64,000 bases of DNA. Origin: Caldicellulosiruptor morganii (GTDB lineage: Bacteria; Bacillota; Thermoanaerobacteria; Caldicellulosiruptorales; Caldicellulosiruptoraceae). The notes beneath the pieces are model-generated. The model was not told the DNA's origin. It did no database searches and was given only the letters and a program-made list of their open reading frames with translations. Location: assembly GCF_026810225.1 (NCBI RefSeq), contig NZ_CP113865.1, positions 1,942,001 to 2,006,000 on the forward strand, written 5' to 3'. Shown here one piece after another: positions 7,972-18,420 of this stretch (the stretch's first letter is position 1; every line of letters begins with the position of its first letter). The position numbers were made by a program, and so were the translations under genes.

Positions 7972-9666
7972 TCACTCCCAATCCTCATTGAGCCAGTTTC
8001 TTAGAAGCTGTGCAACAACCTCCGGCTTTTCGCGAAGAAGCTTATCTATCTGTTTTTCATACTGATTCACACCAAATTCCTCTAAATTTATTTCTTCCAC
8101 TTGAGCCTCTTCTTTTTCTCTCTTCTCCCTGGCCTGCTGCAAACCCTCCTGTGCAAGTTCTTCTCCAGAAGAAATGCTTACTTCCCCAATTCCTGCAAGC
8201 TCAAGCTGTTTTGCCGGTTTGACCCTGACAGATTTTATCAGTAAACTGAGCGCAAATATCATCAAAAGTAAAAATGCTAATGCAACATAAATATAATCAA
8301 GAGGAATCTGCTTCTCTGGTTTGTCAACAAATGTGGGAATTTCGTACCCCTCCACAGTTACATTTTGAATTCCAGTAGCGTTTTTTATAATATTTACAAT
8401 ATTCTCAATCTCTTTCTGATCTGTTAAAAAAGTTCTTTTATTGTTCTGATTCTGAAGTTTAAACTCATCCCAGCCAATTGTTTTTGCCTGGTTGGACTTT
8501 TCATAGTCTTCCTGCCTGTATGTAACATACCTGTAGAGCACAACCGCAATTGATGACTTATCATAGTTTATTGTTCCAGGTGCTTTGATTGTCTCAATCT
8601 TTTTTTCATTGTTCTGGTAATTTACAGTTTCATCAGTCTTTGAATAGGAAGACTGCCCGCCCTGAGTGGCAAGCGGGTACTGTGGAGCATTTTGAGTGGG
8701 GTTTGTATCGGTCCCTGGAACACCGCTTGTAGATGAATTGTTGCTCTGTGCCTCTTCCTTTGTGGTCTTTCTGGAAACAACTATACCACTGTCCTCTAAG
8801 ACAGGCGAATACCTTGTTTCACTGACTTTTTGCATATCAAAGTTCATATCCAGATTCACAGAAACTTTAACATCCTCAGGAGAACTAACGTAATTCCCAA
8901 GAAGCTCTTTGACCTTCCTTTCTATCTCATTCTTTGTTGCAATCTTTAGCTGAAGCTGCTTGCTTGAAAGACCTTCAGCAACATCAGTTGAATTTATAGA
9001 CAAATAATTTCCTTTATTGTCTATTATTACCACATTTTCTGGCAAAAGTCCCTCCACCGATGCAGCCACGAATCTCTGGATGCCCTCTATCTGGTCAGCC
9101 GACAGACTTTTTCTGAGAGTAAGTTTTACACTTGCCGTTGGCTTTGTAGATTCATCCTTTAGAGCAAATGTATAATCTTCGGGCACACTGAGATTCACAA
9201 CCGCATCTTCTATGTAATCGGTCATCTCTTTCAGGGCTTTTTGAATCTCACTTTCTTTTAGCTTTATAAATGTTCTTCTCTTATCAGCTTCTGTTGCTGT
9301 CATTGAACTTGAAAGTTTTAGAGCATCTTCAAATGTGATCTCACTGCTTTTGGGATAACCGGAAAGTGCTGCTGCCATTTTAGCCCTGTCAATATCGGTA
9401 TCCTTTACTAAAATGGTTGTTCCACTGTTTGTTATCTTTGAATCAATCTTCTGTTCATCTAAGGTTTTCTGGATTTCTGCTACATCCCTGGGATCAAGCC
9501 CCGAGAAAAGAACAACATAGTGTGGCCTTGTAGTAATATAAATAGCGACAATTACCGATAATAAAATTATAGAAGAAGAAATCAGCAGCATTGCTTTCTG
9601 AGACTTTGAAAGCTTGTCCCATTTTTCTTTTATATTCTTCAAAGAATCACTTAAAAATTGAGGCAA
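7972..9666 (-). CDS. fliF: Flagellar MS-ring protein FliF
   Basis: FliF forms the membrane-embedded MS ring, the base of the motor and export gate. A first transmembrane segment lies at about 23-47 (KAMLLISSSIILLSVIVAIYI) and a second near 445-470 (YIYVALAFLLLMIFALSLLI). Between them are the YscJ/FliF ring-building domains (YVVLFSGLDPRDVAEIQKTLDEQ; AASVEGLLPENVVIID). The Ser/Thr/Gln-rich insert before the second TM is typical. The cytoplasmic tail ends with the FliG-binding motif (VAQLLRNWLNEDWE). Length 564. Confidence 0.97.
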   Translation of the reverse strand: MPQFLSDSLKNIKEKWDKLSKSQKAMLLISSSIILLSVIVAIYITTRPHYVVLFSGLDPRDVAEIQKTLDEQKIDSKITNSGTTILVKDTDIDRAKMAAALSGYPKSSEITFEDALKLSSSMTATEADKRRTFIKLKESEIQKALKEMTDYIEDAVVNLSVPEDYTFALKDESTKPTASVKLTLRKSLSADQIEGIQRFVAASVEGLLPENVVIIDNKGNYLSINSTDVAEGLSSKQLQLKIATKNEIERKVKELLGNYVSSPEDVKVSVNLDMNFDMQKVSETRYSPVLEDSGIVVSRKTTKEEAQSNNSSTSGVPGTDTNPTQNAPQYPLATQGGQSSYSKTDETVNYQNNEKKIETIKAPGTINYDKSSIAVVLYRYVTYRQEDYEKSNQAKTIGWDEFKLQNQNNKRTFLTDQKEIENIVNIIKNATGIQNVTVEGYEIPTFVDKPEKQIPLDYIYVALAFLLLMIFALSLLIKSVRVKPAKQLELAGIGEVSISSGEELAQEGLQQAREKREKEEAQVEEINLEEFGVNQYEKQIDKLLREKPEVVAQLLRNWLNEDWE

Positions 9667-9699
9667 CTATTATACCTCCCCGCAAAAAATATAAAAAGG

Positions 9700-10011
9700 C
9701 TATACCTGCATCCTCATAATCTCATTGTAAGCATCTAAAATCTTGTTTCTGATCTGAAGTGTAAGTTGCAAAGCCAAGGAAGCCTTTTCGGATGCTACAA
9801 TCGCATCCTGGGGATTTGACGTAAGCCCGAGAGTAAAAAGCTGGTTCTGGTAGTCAGCCTCTTTTTGAAGATTATCAACGCCCTCTAAAGTTCTGTAGAG
9901 AAAATCCACAAACGAGGTGGAAGAGTTTCTATTTACATCTTTTCCTGTATCTGAAACTAATTTTTCGAAAGTTTTTGAAATACTGTCAAAATTAATACTT
10001 CCAACCATCAA
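9700..10011 (-). CDS. fliE: Flagellar hook-basal body protein FliE
   Basis: FliE is the adaptor between MS ring and rod. The protein is 103 residues. The C-terminal part (QNQLFTLGLTSNPQDAIVASEKASLALQLTLQIRNKILDAYNEIMRMQV) carries the conserved FliE features, with the aliphatic TLQIRNK helix ending at the invariant EIMRMQV. Two adjacent ATGs make the first residue ambiguous. It lies between flgC and fliF, as in Bacillus. Confidence 0.95.
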   Translation of the reverse strand: MMVGSINFDSISKTFEKLVSDTGKDVNRNSSTSFVDFLYRTLEGVDNLQKEADYQNQLFTLGLTSNPQDAIVASEKASLALQLTLQIRNKILDAYNEIMRMQV

Positions 10012-10039
10012 TGATCCTCCCTTTTAAAAAACATCCTCT

Positions 10040-10483
10040 TTACTTTCCTATCTCAAATGTTCTTGTAATCATACTCTTTGTAATGTTCATAGCAGTGATA
10101 TTTGCCTCATACGCGCGGGATGCCTCAATCATATTCACCATCTCGGTTACAATATCAACATTCGGATAGTTTACATAACCATTCTGATCGCTATCCGGAT
10201 GAGATGGGTCATAAACTCTTTTAAACGGACTTGGGTCTTCAATTATAGCTTTTACTCTCACACCACCGTATGTATTGGTGTTTGCAGCATTCAATTTTTC
10301 ATTTAAAATATCGCTAAAACTTTGCTTTCTTTCCTCGAAAACAACAATCTTTCTTCTGTAAGGTGTACCGTCTTCTGTGCGGGTTGTATTGGCATTTGCA
10401 ATGTTTTGGGCAATTACATCCATCCTCACCCGCTGTGCATGCAAAGCCGAACTTGAAATATTTATAGCATCAAACATACCCAT
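10040..10483 (-). CDS. flgC: Flagellar basal-body rod protein FlgC
   Basis: FlgC is a proximal rod component. The N-terminus MGMFDAINISSSALHAQRVRMDVIAQNIANANT is the FlgC rod motif, and the C-terminal NVDIVTEMVNMIEASRAYEANI is the paired helix that completes the rod coiled coil. Length 147 is standard. It sits between flgB and fliE. Confidence 0.97.
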   Translation of the reverse strand: MGMFDAINISSSALHAQRVRMDVIAQNIANANTTRTEDGTPYRRKIVVFEERKQSFSDILNEKLNAANTNTYGGVRVKAIIEDPSPFKRVYDPSHPDSDQNGYVNYPNVDIVTEMVNMIEASRAYEANITAMNITKSMITRTFEIGK

Positions 10484-10492
10484 TTTCTAATC

Positions 10493-10903
10493 TCACCTGC
10501 CCTCTTTTATAACCATCTTCCACTTGTTTATCTCTCTGGACAGCTGAAGGCTTACACCGTCAAAGTACAAAGAGTTCTGTAAAAGTTTTCCCATTTCCTG
10601 TTCAATATCCACTGTATTGCTATCAAGTCGCATCTGAAAGCTACTGTCCAAAACCTCAAGTGAAGTATCAGCACTGCTATCATCCGCCTTGTCTGACTTT
10701 ATATGCCTTCTGTCGGTTGTTATGAGATTCAATTCATCCTTATTTGCCAGGTATTCCTGCAAAAATGCTTTGAAATTCAAATCTTTTGCTTTATAGCCGG
10801 GTGTGTCGGCATTCGCAATGTTGTTCGATATAAGCTCATTTCTTTTCCATGCATAATCCAGAGCTTTTTTGTAAAAGTCTATTCTGTCAAACATATTAAT
10901 CAT
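10493..10903 (-). CDS. flgB: Flagellar basal-body rod protein FlgB
   Basis: FlgB is the rod protein next to the MS ring. The motif ISNNIANADTPGYKAKDLNF is the rod-protein signature, and NTVDIEQEMGKLLQNSLYFDG is the C-terminal partner helix. A TTG ten codons upstream is open. I chose the ATG at 10903 because a purine-rich GAGGGAG precedes it and the family starts near FDRIDFYKKALD. It is the first gene of the flagellar block. A hairpin and codY lie upstream. Confidence 0.95.
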   Translation of the reverse strand: MINMFDRIDFYKKALDYAWKRNELISNNIANADTPGYKAKDLNFKAFLQEYLANKDELNLITTDRRHIKSDKADDSSADTSLEVLDSSFQMRLDSNTVDIEQEMGKLLQNSLYFDGVSLQLSREINKWKMVIKEGR

Positions 10904-11000
10904 TTTTCTCTTACTCCCTCTGTATTTCGACAATCTTTTATTTTATTTTACAAAATTTTTGATAAAAATACCATACAAAATTTTTTTAGAAATAAAGATA

Positions 11001-11036
11001 GAGAGGACAGCAGGTACTATCCTTTACTGTCCTCTC
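11001..11036 (-). terminator. Hairpin terminator or attenuator between codY and flgB
   Basis: A perfect 10-bp stem GAGAGGACAG/CTGTCCTCTC encloses a 16-nt loop and is followed on the minus strand by a T-rich stretch (TATCTTTATTTCT). It could end codY transcripts or partly limit read-through into the flagellar operon. Confidence 0.6.
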
Positions 11037-11081
11037 TTAAACCCTCTTTTTTATATATTATTTTCTTTAAACTGTAAAATT

Positions 11082-11876
11082 CTACTTTACTTTCAGCTTA
11101 TGCTTATAATTTTCTATCTCATTTCTCACAAGATCATTTAATACCTTTATATACGTCCCTTTTAATCCTAAGGACCTTGTTTCAATAAGCCCTGCACTTT
11201 CAAACTTTCTCAATGCATTTACAATTACAGACCTTGTTATTCCCACCTTATCTGCAATTTTACTTGCAACCAGCAACCCCTCATTTGTTTTAAGCTCTTC
11301 GAATATGTGAATCAGAGCTTCAAGCTCTGAAACCGAAAGTGTATCTATTGCCGACTTTATCATCTCTCTCTTTTTCTTTTCCTCTTCATCCTCTTCCTTG
11401 GTAAGGTTTAAAAGTTCAAGCCCTACAACTGTGGCAACATATTCTAAAAGAATTACATCCTCTTCTGTAAAATCGGTATGGCTCTTCAAAGAAACAACTG
11501 TTCCAAATCGCCTTGTGCCACCCACAATAGGTATTATTGTACAGAATATATCTTTTATATCAACCCTTTTGCTCTCTACCTCCACAATCTTTGCTATGTC
11601 AGAAAGCTTCAAATTTATCCTTGTATCAATAAAAGACCAGAAGAATTTCTGAACATCCTCTTTCAAAGTCCCATCCTGATTGGCTTTAATCTCTGCACTG
11701 ACAAACGGCATTATATACTTAGAAAATATTTTACCGTTTGCATCAACAAAGAAAACGGTTGAGTCTGTAACATCACCCACAATGCAGCACAGCTTGTTAA
11801 AGTCCAGAATTTCCTTTTCTTTGCTCTGAACAATCCTGTTTATTTTCCTGACCTTTTCGAGAAGACTTTGCTGCAT
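11082..11876 (-). CDS. codY: GTP- and branched-chain-amino-acid-sensing repressor CodY
   Basis: CodY is the global nutrient-sensing repressor of low-GC Gram-positives. The N-terminal GAF domain (LEKVRKINRIVQ; CCIVGDVTDSTVFFVDANGKIF) and the C-terminal winged helix (EGLLVASKIADKVGITRSVIVNALRKFESAGLIETRSLGLKGTY) are both clear. A TTG seven codons upstream would place the ribosome site AAAGGAG inside the gene, so the ATG at 11876 is chosen (264 residues). The hslV-hslU-codY-flgB order is the classic Bacillus/Clostridia arrangement. CodY often regulates motility, but no operator was searched here. Confidence 0.96.
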   Translation of the reverse strand: MQQSLLEKVRKINRIVQSKEKEILDFNKLCCIVGDVTDSTVFFVDANGKIFSKYIMPFVSAEIKANQDGTLKEDVQKFFWSFIDTRINLKLSDIAKIVEVESKRVDIKDIFCTIIPIVGGTRRFGTVVSLKSHTDFTEEDVILLEYVATVVGLELLNLTKEEDEEEKKKREMIKSAIDTLSVSELEALIHIFEELKTNEGLLVASKIADKVGITRSVIVNALRKFESAGLIETRSLGLKGTYIKVLNDLVRNEIENYKHKLKVK

Positions 11877-11908
11877 GTATCTTTGCTCCTTTCGCAAAGT
11901 TGCTAAAA

Positions 11909-13306
11909 CTAAATAATAAACCTGTTGAGGTCCTTATCTTTTATCATGTCTGAAACTTTGGAATACACATAGTCCTTGTCAATTACAATGTCAACCGGCT
12001 TCTCAACGCTTGCATATTCAAAAGAAATGTCCTCCATTATCTTCTCAACAACAGTATGAAGCCTTCGCGCACCAATGTTTTCACTTTGCTCATTTATCTT
12101 CACCGCAACCTTTGCAATAGCCTCAATGGCATCATCTGTAAATGTTATATTAACCCCCTCTGTCTTCATAAGCTCAATATACTGCTTTGTAATAGCATTC
12201 TTTGGCTGTGTCAAAATCTTTTTAAAGTCCTCTTCTGTCAATGGCTGCAGCTCTACAACAACAGGGAACCTTCCCTGAAGCTCAGGAATCAAATCCGAAA
12301 CTTTTGCAACATGGAAAGCACCGGCAGCAATAAATAAAATGTGGTCTGTCTTTACAGGTCCGTACTTTGTCATGACAGTAGAGCCCTCCACAATGGGCAA
12401 AATATCCCTTTGCACACCCTCTCTTGACACATCCGGACCTGCCCCAGAGCCCCTGCCGGCTATTTTGTCTATCTCATCAATAAATATTATTCCATGCTGC
12501 TCAGCACGGTTTATTGCTTCTTTTATAACCTCATCCATATCAATGAGTTTATTGTACTCTTCCTGCTCCAGGACCTCGCGCGCTTCCCTTATGGTCATCT
12601 TTTTTCTTTTCTTCTTTTTGGGAAACAGCGAACCAAATACATCCTGGAAGGATATCCCCATCTCATCAGAAATTGTGCCCATTATCATCTCAAACGGTGG
12701 TTTTACTGTATCCTCCACCTCAACCTCAATTACTCTGTCTTCAAGCTCACCAGATCTTAACTTTTCTCTTAAAATCTCTCTCTGTGTTCTGATATAGTCG
12801 TCTGTTGTTTGATAACTTTGCTGCACTTCCTGCTCAGCCCCGCCAAAAAGAGCTTCAAAAGGATTCTTAAATCCAGCCCTCTTTGACTGAGGCTCAGGGA
12901 TTAATATCTCCAGGATCCTATCCTCAACAAGCGCCTTTGCCCTTTCTTTCATCTTTTCCATGTATTCGCTTTTCACAAGCGAAATTGCATTTTCAACAAG
13001 GTCCCGAACCATTGAGTCAACATCTCGTCCAACATATCCAACCTCAGTAAATTTGGTGGCTTCAACCTTCACAAAAGGCGCATTTACAAGCTTTGCAAGT
13101 CGTCTTGCAATTTCTGTCTTGCCAACACCTGTTGGCCCCACCATCAGGATATTCTTCGGTGTTATCTCATCCTGAAGCTCTTTCGGAAGCTTTGCACGTC
13201 TGTACCTGTTTCTCAGTGCAATGGCAACACATCTTTTTGCCCTATCCTGCCCAACTATATATTTGTCAAGCTCTTTTACTATTTCCTGAGGTGTCAATTC
13301 ATTCAT
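11909..13306 (-). CDS. hslU: ATP-dependent protease ATPase subunit HslU (ClpY)
   Basis: HslU is the AAA+ unfoldase that feeds the HslV peptidase. The start [20 protein letters not shown] is canonical. Walker A GPTGVGKT is at 57-64, and [22 protein letters not shown] carries the pore loop GYVG. The I domain is visible as the charged middle, and Walker [15 protein letters not shown] follows. Length 465 is normal. It starts 11 nt after hslV, so the two are co-transcribed. Confidence 0.98.
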   Translation of the reverse strand: MNELTPQEIVKELDKYIVGQDRAKRCVAIALRNRYRRAKLPKELQDEITPKNILMVGPTGVGKTEIARRLAKLVNAPFVKVEATKFTEVGYVGRDVDSMVRDLVENAISLVKSEYMEKMKERAKALVEDRILEILIPEPQSKRAGFKNPFEALFGGAEQEVQQSYQTTDDYIRTQREILREKLRSGELEDRVIEVEVEDTVKPPFEMIMGTISDEMGISFQDVFGSLFPKKKKRKKMTIREAREVLEQEEYNKLIDMDEVIKEAINRAEQHGIIFIDEIDKIAGRGSGAGPDVSREGVQRDILPIVEGSTVMTKYGPVKTDHILFIAAGAFHVAKVSDLIPELQGRFPVVVELQPLTEEDFKKILTQPKNAITKQYIELMKTEGVNITFTDDAIEAIAKVAVKINEQSENIGARRLHTVVEKIMEDISFEYASVEKPVDIVIDKDYVYSKVSDMIKDKDLNRFII

Positions 13307-13317
13307 TTTACTATCAC

Positions 13318-13848
13318 CTACAATTCCAAAACTGTAATATTGTTATTTGTGTACACACAAATAGATGCCGCAATCTCCAGTGCTTTTTTAGCAATCTCGG
13401 CAGGCTCAAGGTCGGTATTATGAACAAGCGCTCTGGCTGCTGCCAGCGCATACGGTCCGCCAGAGCCAATTGCTGCTATGCTGTCATCGGGTTCAACAAC
13501 CTCGCCACTTCCAGAAACTATAAACAAATGTTCGAAATTTGCAACAATCATTAGAGCCTCAAGCCGCCTTAACACCTTGTCCTGCCTCCACTCTTTTGCA
13601 AGCTCAACAACGCTTTTTTGCAGATTACCGCTATTTTGTTCAAGCTTTTCTTCAAACTTTTCGCACAATGTTATGGCATCAGCCACAGACCCGGCAAAAC
13701 CCACCAGAACCTTACCATTGTATACCTTTCGCACCTTTTTAGCAGTCTGTTTCATTATCATATTCTGTGAAAAAGTAACCTGCCCATCACCGGCAATGGC
13801 AACCTTTTCACCCTTTTTCACAGCCACAATTGTTGTTGCATCAAACAT
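13318..13848 (-). CDS. hslV: ATP-dependent protease peptidase subunit HslV (ClpQ)
   Basis: HslV is the proteasome-like peptidase of the HslUV complex. The sequence begins [25 protein letters not shown]. Processing after MFDA would expose a Thr nucleophile in TTIVAVK, unlike the Ser of Bacillus subtilis CodW. The proteasome-fold residues GDGQVT and GFAGSVADA are present. Length 176 is standard. It lies between trmFO and hslU. Confidence 0.97.
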   Translation of the reverse strand: MFDATTIVAVKKGEKVAIAGDGQVTFSQNMIMKQTAKKVRKVYNGKVLVGFAGSVADAITLCEKFEEKLEQNSGNLQKSVVELAKEWRQDKVLRRLEALMIVANFEHLFIVSGSGEVVEPDDSIAAIGSGGPYALAAARALVHNTDLEPAEIAKKALEIAASICVYTNNNITVLEL

Positions 13849-13871
13849 ATTTAACCTCCATAAATTTTAAA

Positions 13872-15182
13872 TTATTCAAAAATCTGATTGGCAATTTGAC
13901 TGCACAAACTCAGTGACCTTTCAGCAATCAAAAGTTTCTTTTTTTCCTTATCTTTTATCCTTGCAATTTCATCATCAATTGATATTATACCATAGTTTGC
14001 ATTCATTGGCTGAAAATCTTTTTTTGGTGTTGTGATATACTCAATCAAAGCACCAATGCAGGTTGCTGGAGGAAGAGTAATTTGAGGTTTGCCAAGTACA
14101 TACCTTGCAGCGTTTATACCTGCCACAATTCCAGTTGCAGCAGACTCCAGATACCCTTCAGCACCTGTTATTTGGCCTGCAAAGAAGATATTTGGGTATT
14201 TTTTGAGTGAAAGAAACTTTGTCAAAACCTCTGGTGAGTTTATATAAGAGTTTTTGTGCATAACGCCAAATCTTACAAACTCTGCATTCTCAAGTCCCGG
14301 AATCAGTCTGAAAACCCTCTTTTGCTCACCCCATTTGAGCCTTGTTTGAAATCCCACCATATTATAAAGCCTTCCATCCTGAGTATCTTTTCTTAGCTGA
14401 ACCACTGCATATGGCATCCTGCCAGTTTTGGGGTCAACTATGCCAACAGGTTTTAGCGGTCCAAACCTCATAGTATCAATTCCTCTTCTTGCCATTTCCT
14501 CAATTGGCATACATCCCTCAAATAACAGGTCCCTTTCGAAATCCTTGACCTCAATAACCTCAGCATTTACAAGTTCATGGTAAAACCTTTCATATTCTTC
14601 CTTTGTCATAGGACAGTTTATATAATCATCCGAGCCCCTGTTATAGCGCGATGCAAAAAAAGCCTTTGAAAAGTCAATGGAGTCTTTTAACACAATGGGC
14701 GCTGCTGCATCGAAAAAATAAAGATTTTTACTATTGCAAAGCTTTGATATATCCTCAAGAAGACTTTCTGATGTCAAAGGACCTGTGCTGACAACTACAA
14801 CCTCATCTCTTGGAATTTCTGTCACTTCCTCGTGGATAATCTCAATCAGAGGATTTTGTTTAATCTTTTCTGTTATATACTCAGAAAACAGAAACCTGTC
14901 AACTGCCAAAGCCTGTCCTGCCTCAACCTGTGTGCGGTAAGCTGCTTCCATAACAATTGAACCAAAGAGTTTCATCTCTTCTTTCAAAAGTCCAGAGGCA
15001 TTTGTCAGAAGCTTTGACTTTAAAGAGTTGCTGCACACAAGCTCAGCAAACCCCTCTTGCTTGTGCGCAGGTGAAAACTTTCTGGGTTTCATCTCGTACA
15101 GTCTTACTTTAATACCATACCTGGTAATAGCATTTGCAGCTTCAACACCTGCAAGTCCAGCTCCAATTACTGTTATTTCCAT
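13872..15182 (-). CDS. trmFO: Methylene-THF-tRNA(uracil-54-C5)-methyltransferase TrmFO
   Basis: TrmFO is a folate- and FAD-dependent enzyme that makes ribothymidine-54 in the tRNA T-loop. An N-terminal dinucleotide-binding fold ([17 protein letters not shown]) is followed by the family motifs [19 protein letters not shown] and [19 protein letters not shown]. The longer GTG start at 15194 is possible, but family members begin at MEITVIG, so the ATG at 15182 is used (436 residues). It is directly downstream of topA, as in Bacillus. Confidence 0.97.
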   Translation of the reverse strand: MEITVIGAGLAGVEAANAITRYGIKVRLYEMKPRKFSPAHKQEGFAELVCSNSLKSKLLTNASGLLKEEMKLFGSIVMEAAYRTQVEAGQALAVDRFLFSEYITEKIKQNPLIEIIHEEVTEIPRDEVVVVSTGPLTSESLLEDISKLCNSKNLYFFDAAAPIVLKDSIDFSKAFFASRYNRGSDDYINCPMTKEEYERFYHELVNAEVIEVKDFERDLLFEGCMPIEEMARRGIDTMRFGPLKPVGIVDPKTGRMPYAVVQLRKDTQDGRLYNMVGFQTRLKWGEQKRVFRLIPGLENAEFVRFGVMHKNSYINSPEVLTKFLSLKKYPNIFFAGQITGAEGYLESAATGIVAGINAARYVLGKPQITLPPATCIGALIEYITTPKKDFQPMNANYGIISIDDEIARIKDKEKKKLLIAERSLSLCSQIANQIFE

Positions 15183-15190
15183 TTTAGTCT

Positions 15191-17275
15191 TCACTCACCT
15201 TTTTCATTTAGCTTTACTTCATACCCGCAGGACTCATTTGAACATACAAGTTTTTTGCTACCTTTTTTGCCCTTTTCAAACATAAGCTGATTGCATTTAG
15301 GGCAGTTACCGGCCGGCTTTTCCCATACAATCAAGTCACATTCAGGGTAATTTTCGCATGTATAGTATTTTTTGCCCTTCTTTGATTTCTTTTCAACAAG
15401 CTTTTTGCCACACCTGGGGCATAAAACATCCAGATAGTCAAAATAAGGTTTTGTGTTTTTACATTCAGGATATCCCGGGCAGGCCAGGAATTTGCCATAT
15501 CGACCTTTTTTAATAACCATATTTCTCCCACAATTTTCACAGACAATGTCTGTTTGCTCATCCTCAACTTTAATCTGCTGCATGGTATTTCGTGCAATTT
15601 CAAGCTCCTTTTCGAGCGGCTGGTAGAACTTTTTTACAATCTCCACCCAGTCAGCTTTACCTTCCTCTATTTTGTCAAGGTTTTCCTCAAGTTCGGCAGT
15701 AAACTCAATATCGATTATGTCCTTGAAGTATTCTTTTAAAATATTGGTAACAACTCTTCCAAGCTCTGTTGGTTTTAAAAATCTATCTTCTTTTACAACA
15801 TACCCCCGCTCCAGAATGGTCTGGATGGTTGGAGCATATGTGCTTGGCCTTCCTATTCCTTTTTCTTCTAACGCTCTTATAAGTGTTGCTTCTGTATAGC
15901 GCGAAGGTGGCTGTGTAAAGTGCTGCTTTTTTTCAAGCCCAACCGGCTTTAACATCTCACCTTCGACAATCTCCGGAAGCTGGTTTTCTTCCTCCTCCTC
16001 AGTATCTGAATCCTTCCCCTCAACATATACCACCATAAAACCTGGAAATTTCAGCTTTGAACCTGTGAGCTTGAAAATATAGTCCTGGACTTCAAGCTCA
16101 GCAGTCAGAGAGTCATATACACTGCTTTCCATCTGTGATGCTAAAAATCTATCATAGATGAGCTTGTAAAGCCTGTACTGGTCAGGTGTTAGAGAATCTT
16201 TTATGCTCTCAGGGTCCTTCTCAATATATGTTGGACGGATGGCTTCATGCGCATCCTGAGCATCCTTTTTTGTTTTGTATACTCTTGGATTTTCAGGCAC
16301 ATATTCCTTGCCAAACTTTTGCAATATTACTCTTCTTGCAGCCTCCTGCGCTTCCTGAGAAACCCTTGTTGAATCTGTCCTCATGTAGGTAATTAAACCT
16401 ACGCTTCCCTCACCCTTTATCTCAACACCCTCATAGAGCATCTGGGCAATCATCATGGTCTTGGCTGGTGTAAACCTTAACTTTCTTGAAGCTTCCTGCT
16501 GCAGAGTGCTTGTTATAAAAGGTGGGGGCGGATTTTTCTTCTTTTCAGAGATTTTAAGCTTTGCAACCCTGAATTCCTTATCTTTGAGTTGATTTACAAT
16601 CTCATCCACCTGCTGTTGATTTTTAAACTCAATTTTGTCTTTTTTGGTGCCATAAAATTTTGCCTTAAACTCCTGATTGTCTTTTTTGAATATTGCCTCT
16701 AAGGTCCAGTATTCTTCTGGCTTGAAGTTTTCTATTTCCTCTTCACGCTCAACCACAAGTCGTGTGGCAACAGACTGCACACGCCCTGCAGAAAGCCCAC
16801 CTTTCACCTTTTCCCACAAAAATGGACTTAGCTTGTATCCCACAAGCCTGTCAAGCACTCTTCGTGCCTGCTGTGCGTTTACAAGATTCTGGTCAATAGG
16901 TCTTGCATTCTTTAAAGACTCCTGGACAGCCTTTTTTGTGATTTCATTAAAGGTAATTCTAACACTGCTATTTATATCCAGCCCCAAAATATTTGCCAGA
17001 TGCCATGAAATTGCCTCGCCCTCCCTGTCAGGGTCGGTGGCAAGGTAAACCTTTTCAGCCTCCATAGCAGATTTTTTGAGTCTGTTTATAACATTTGCCT
17101 TTCCGCGAATGTTTATATACTTTGGTGTAAAGTTATTTTCTATATCAACACCTAAGTCGCTCTTTGGAAGGTCTCTTACATGGCCCATTGAGGCTTCTAC
17201 CTTAAACTCTTTCCCAAGATACTTTGCAATTGTTTTGGCTTTGGCCGGTGATTCAACTATGACAAGCTTTTTCAA
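15191..17275 (-). CDS. topA: DNA topoisomerase I
   Basis: This is a type IA topoisomerase that relaxes negative supercoils. The TOPRIM domain starts at [21 protein letters not shown], with the acidic DPDREGEAI. The active-site tyrosine is Y297 in [12 protein letters not shown]. Three C-terminal four-cysteine zinc ribbons follow (CENCGR...CPGYPEC; CPRCGK...CENYPEC; CPKCNQ...CSNESC). Length 694 is typical for Firmicutes. The stop is close to the start of trmFO. Confidence 0.98.
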   Translation of the reverse strand: MKKLVIVESPAKAKTIAKYLGKEFKVEASMGHVRDLPKSDLGVDIENNFTPKYINIRGKANVINRLKKSAMEAEKVYLATDPDREGEAISWHLANILGLDINSSVRITFNEITKKAVQESLKNARPIDQNLVNAQQARRVLDRLVGYKLSPFLWEKVKGGLSAGRVQSVATRLVVEREEEIENFKPEEYWTLEAIFKKDNQEFKAKFYGTKKDKIEFKNQQQVDEIVNQLKDKEFRVAKLKISEKKKNPPPPFITSTLQQEASRKLRFTPAKTMMIAQMLYEGVEIKGEGSVGLITYMRTDSTRVSQEAQEAARRVILQKFGKEYVPENPRVYKTKKDAQDAHEAIRPTYIEKDPESIKDSLTPDQYRLYKLIYDRFLASQMESSVYDSLTAELEVQDYIFKLTGSKLKFPGFMVVYVEGKDSDTEEEEENQLPEIVEGEMLKPVGLEKKQHFTQPPSRYTEATLIRALEEKGIGRPSTYAPTIQTILERGYVVKEDRFLKPTELGRVVTNILKEYFKDIIDIEFTAELEENLDKIEEGKADWVEIVKKFYQPLEKELEIARNTMQQIKVEDEQTDIVCENCGRNMVIKKGRYGKFLACPGYPECKNTKPYFDYLDVLCPRCGKKLVEKKSKKGKKYYTCENYPECDLIVWEKPAGNCPKCNQLMFEKGKKGSKKLVCSNESCGYEVKLNEKGE

Positions 17276-17304
17276 CGAGCATTTACCTCCTGTATTGGGA
17301 AATT

Positions 17305-18411
17305 TTATATTTTAACAATTATATTGCCTCTCTCCCGAACAACCCTGCCCTTTATCTCAAGCGAGGTTATAACGCTTGCAATTTTTGATGGTGACCAGTT
17401 TGTCAGCAAAATCAATTTCTCAATATGAGCTTCACCAATATTGTCCAAAAGCTTTAAGATGGTATTTTCTTCTTCAGAAAGTTCCTCTTCAAAACCAAAC
17501 AAACTCATTTGTCTTGGAACAAGATTATAAATCTCTTTCAAATCATCCAGAAAATCCTGATATGAGCATACTATCCTTGCCCCTTCTTTTATTAACCTGT
17601 TTGTGCCGCTGCTCTTTTGCGAAAAAATATTGCCAGGTACAGCAAAAACCTCTTTTCCCATCTCAAGGGCAAAGTCAACTGTTGAAAATGTCCCGCTTTT
17701 CTCTGCTGCCTCTATCACAACAAGGCATGGTGAAAGCATTGCAACAATCCTGTTTCTCTGCGGAAAGTTCATTCTGTCCGGCAAAGTTTTTGGTAAAAAC
17801 TCAGAAATCACACATCCTTTTTCTGTAATCTGGTTATAAAGCCTGTAATTTTCTTTTGGATATACAACATCCACCCCACACCCTAAAACAGCAATTGTTG
17901 TTCCTTTTTCCAGAGCTCCAATATGACAGCATGTATCAATTCCGCGTGCCATACCACTTACCACAACCATCCCCTGCTCAGCAACAATGCTTGCAAGCTC
18001 TTTTGCAACTTTCCTGCCATAATATGTGGGTTCTCTTGTGCCAACCATTGAAATTCTATTCTTATCTTTTAGAACATTTAAATTACCCTTTGCAAAAAGT
18101 ATTACAGGTGAGTGATCAAAATTTTTAAACTCGGGCGGGTAAAACTCATCATCTTCAAGAATTATATTTATACTATTTTTTATACAAAATTCAAGAAGTT
18201 TTTCTGCCTCATACAAATCTGATTTTCTAATTAGCTGTGTAATGGATTGAGAAAAGCCATCTAAATTAAATTCTTTTCTGCTAAAGTAGGCATTTTCTAA
18301 GCTTTTAAACTCCTGTTTTATCTGTCTGAATTTTTTAGGTCCTATACCTTTTATTGTATAAAGCCAGAGCCAGTAAAGCTTTTTCTCTTCACTCATCTTC
18401 CAAACTCTCAT
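17305..18411 (-). CDS. dprA: DNA-processing protein DprA (Smf)
   Basis: DprA protects incoming single-stranded DNA and loads RecA during transformation. The Rossmann-fold core is clear (ISMVGTREPTYYGRKVAKELASI; GMARGIDTCCHIGALEKGTTIAVLGCGVD; SGTFSTVDFALEMGKEVFAVPGN). A SAM/HhH-like N-terminus (IKGIGPKKFRQI) and a C-terminal winged-helix-like domain (ENTILKLLDNIGEAHIEKL) flank it. An ATG five codons in (MSEEKK) is an alternative start, and neither has a perfectly spaced ribosome site. It lies between rtcB and topA. Confidence 0.95.
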   Translation of the reverse strand: MRVWKMSEEKKLYWLWLYTIKGIGPKKFRQIKQEFKSLENAYFSRKEFNLDGFSQSITQLIRKSDLYEAEKLLEFCIKNSINIILEDDEFYPPEFKNFDHSPVILFAKGNLNVLKDKNRISMVGTREPTYYGRKVAKELASIVAEQGMVVVSGMARGIDTCCHIGALEKGTTIAVLGCGVDVVYPKENYRLYNQITEKGCVISEFLPKTLPDRMNFPQRNRIVAMLSPCLVVIEAAEKSGTFSTVDFALEMGKEVFAVPGNIFSQKSSGTNRLIKEGARIVCSYQDFLDDLKEIYNLVPRQMSLFGFEEELSEEENTILKLLDNIGEAHIEKLILLTNWSPSKIASVITSLEIKGRVVRERGNIIVKI

Positions 18412-18420
18412 CCTTTTTAT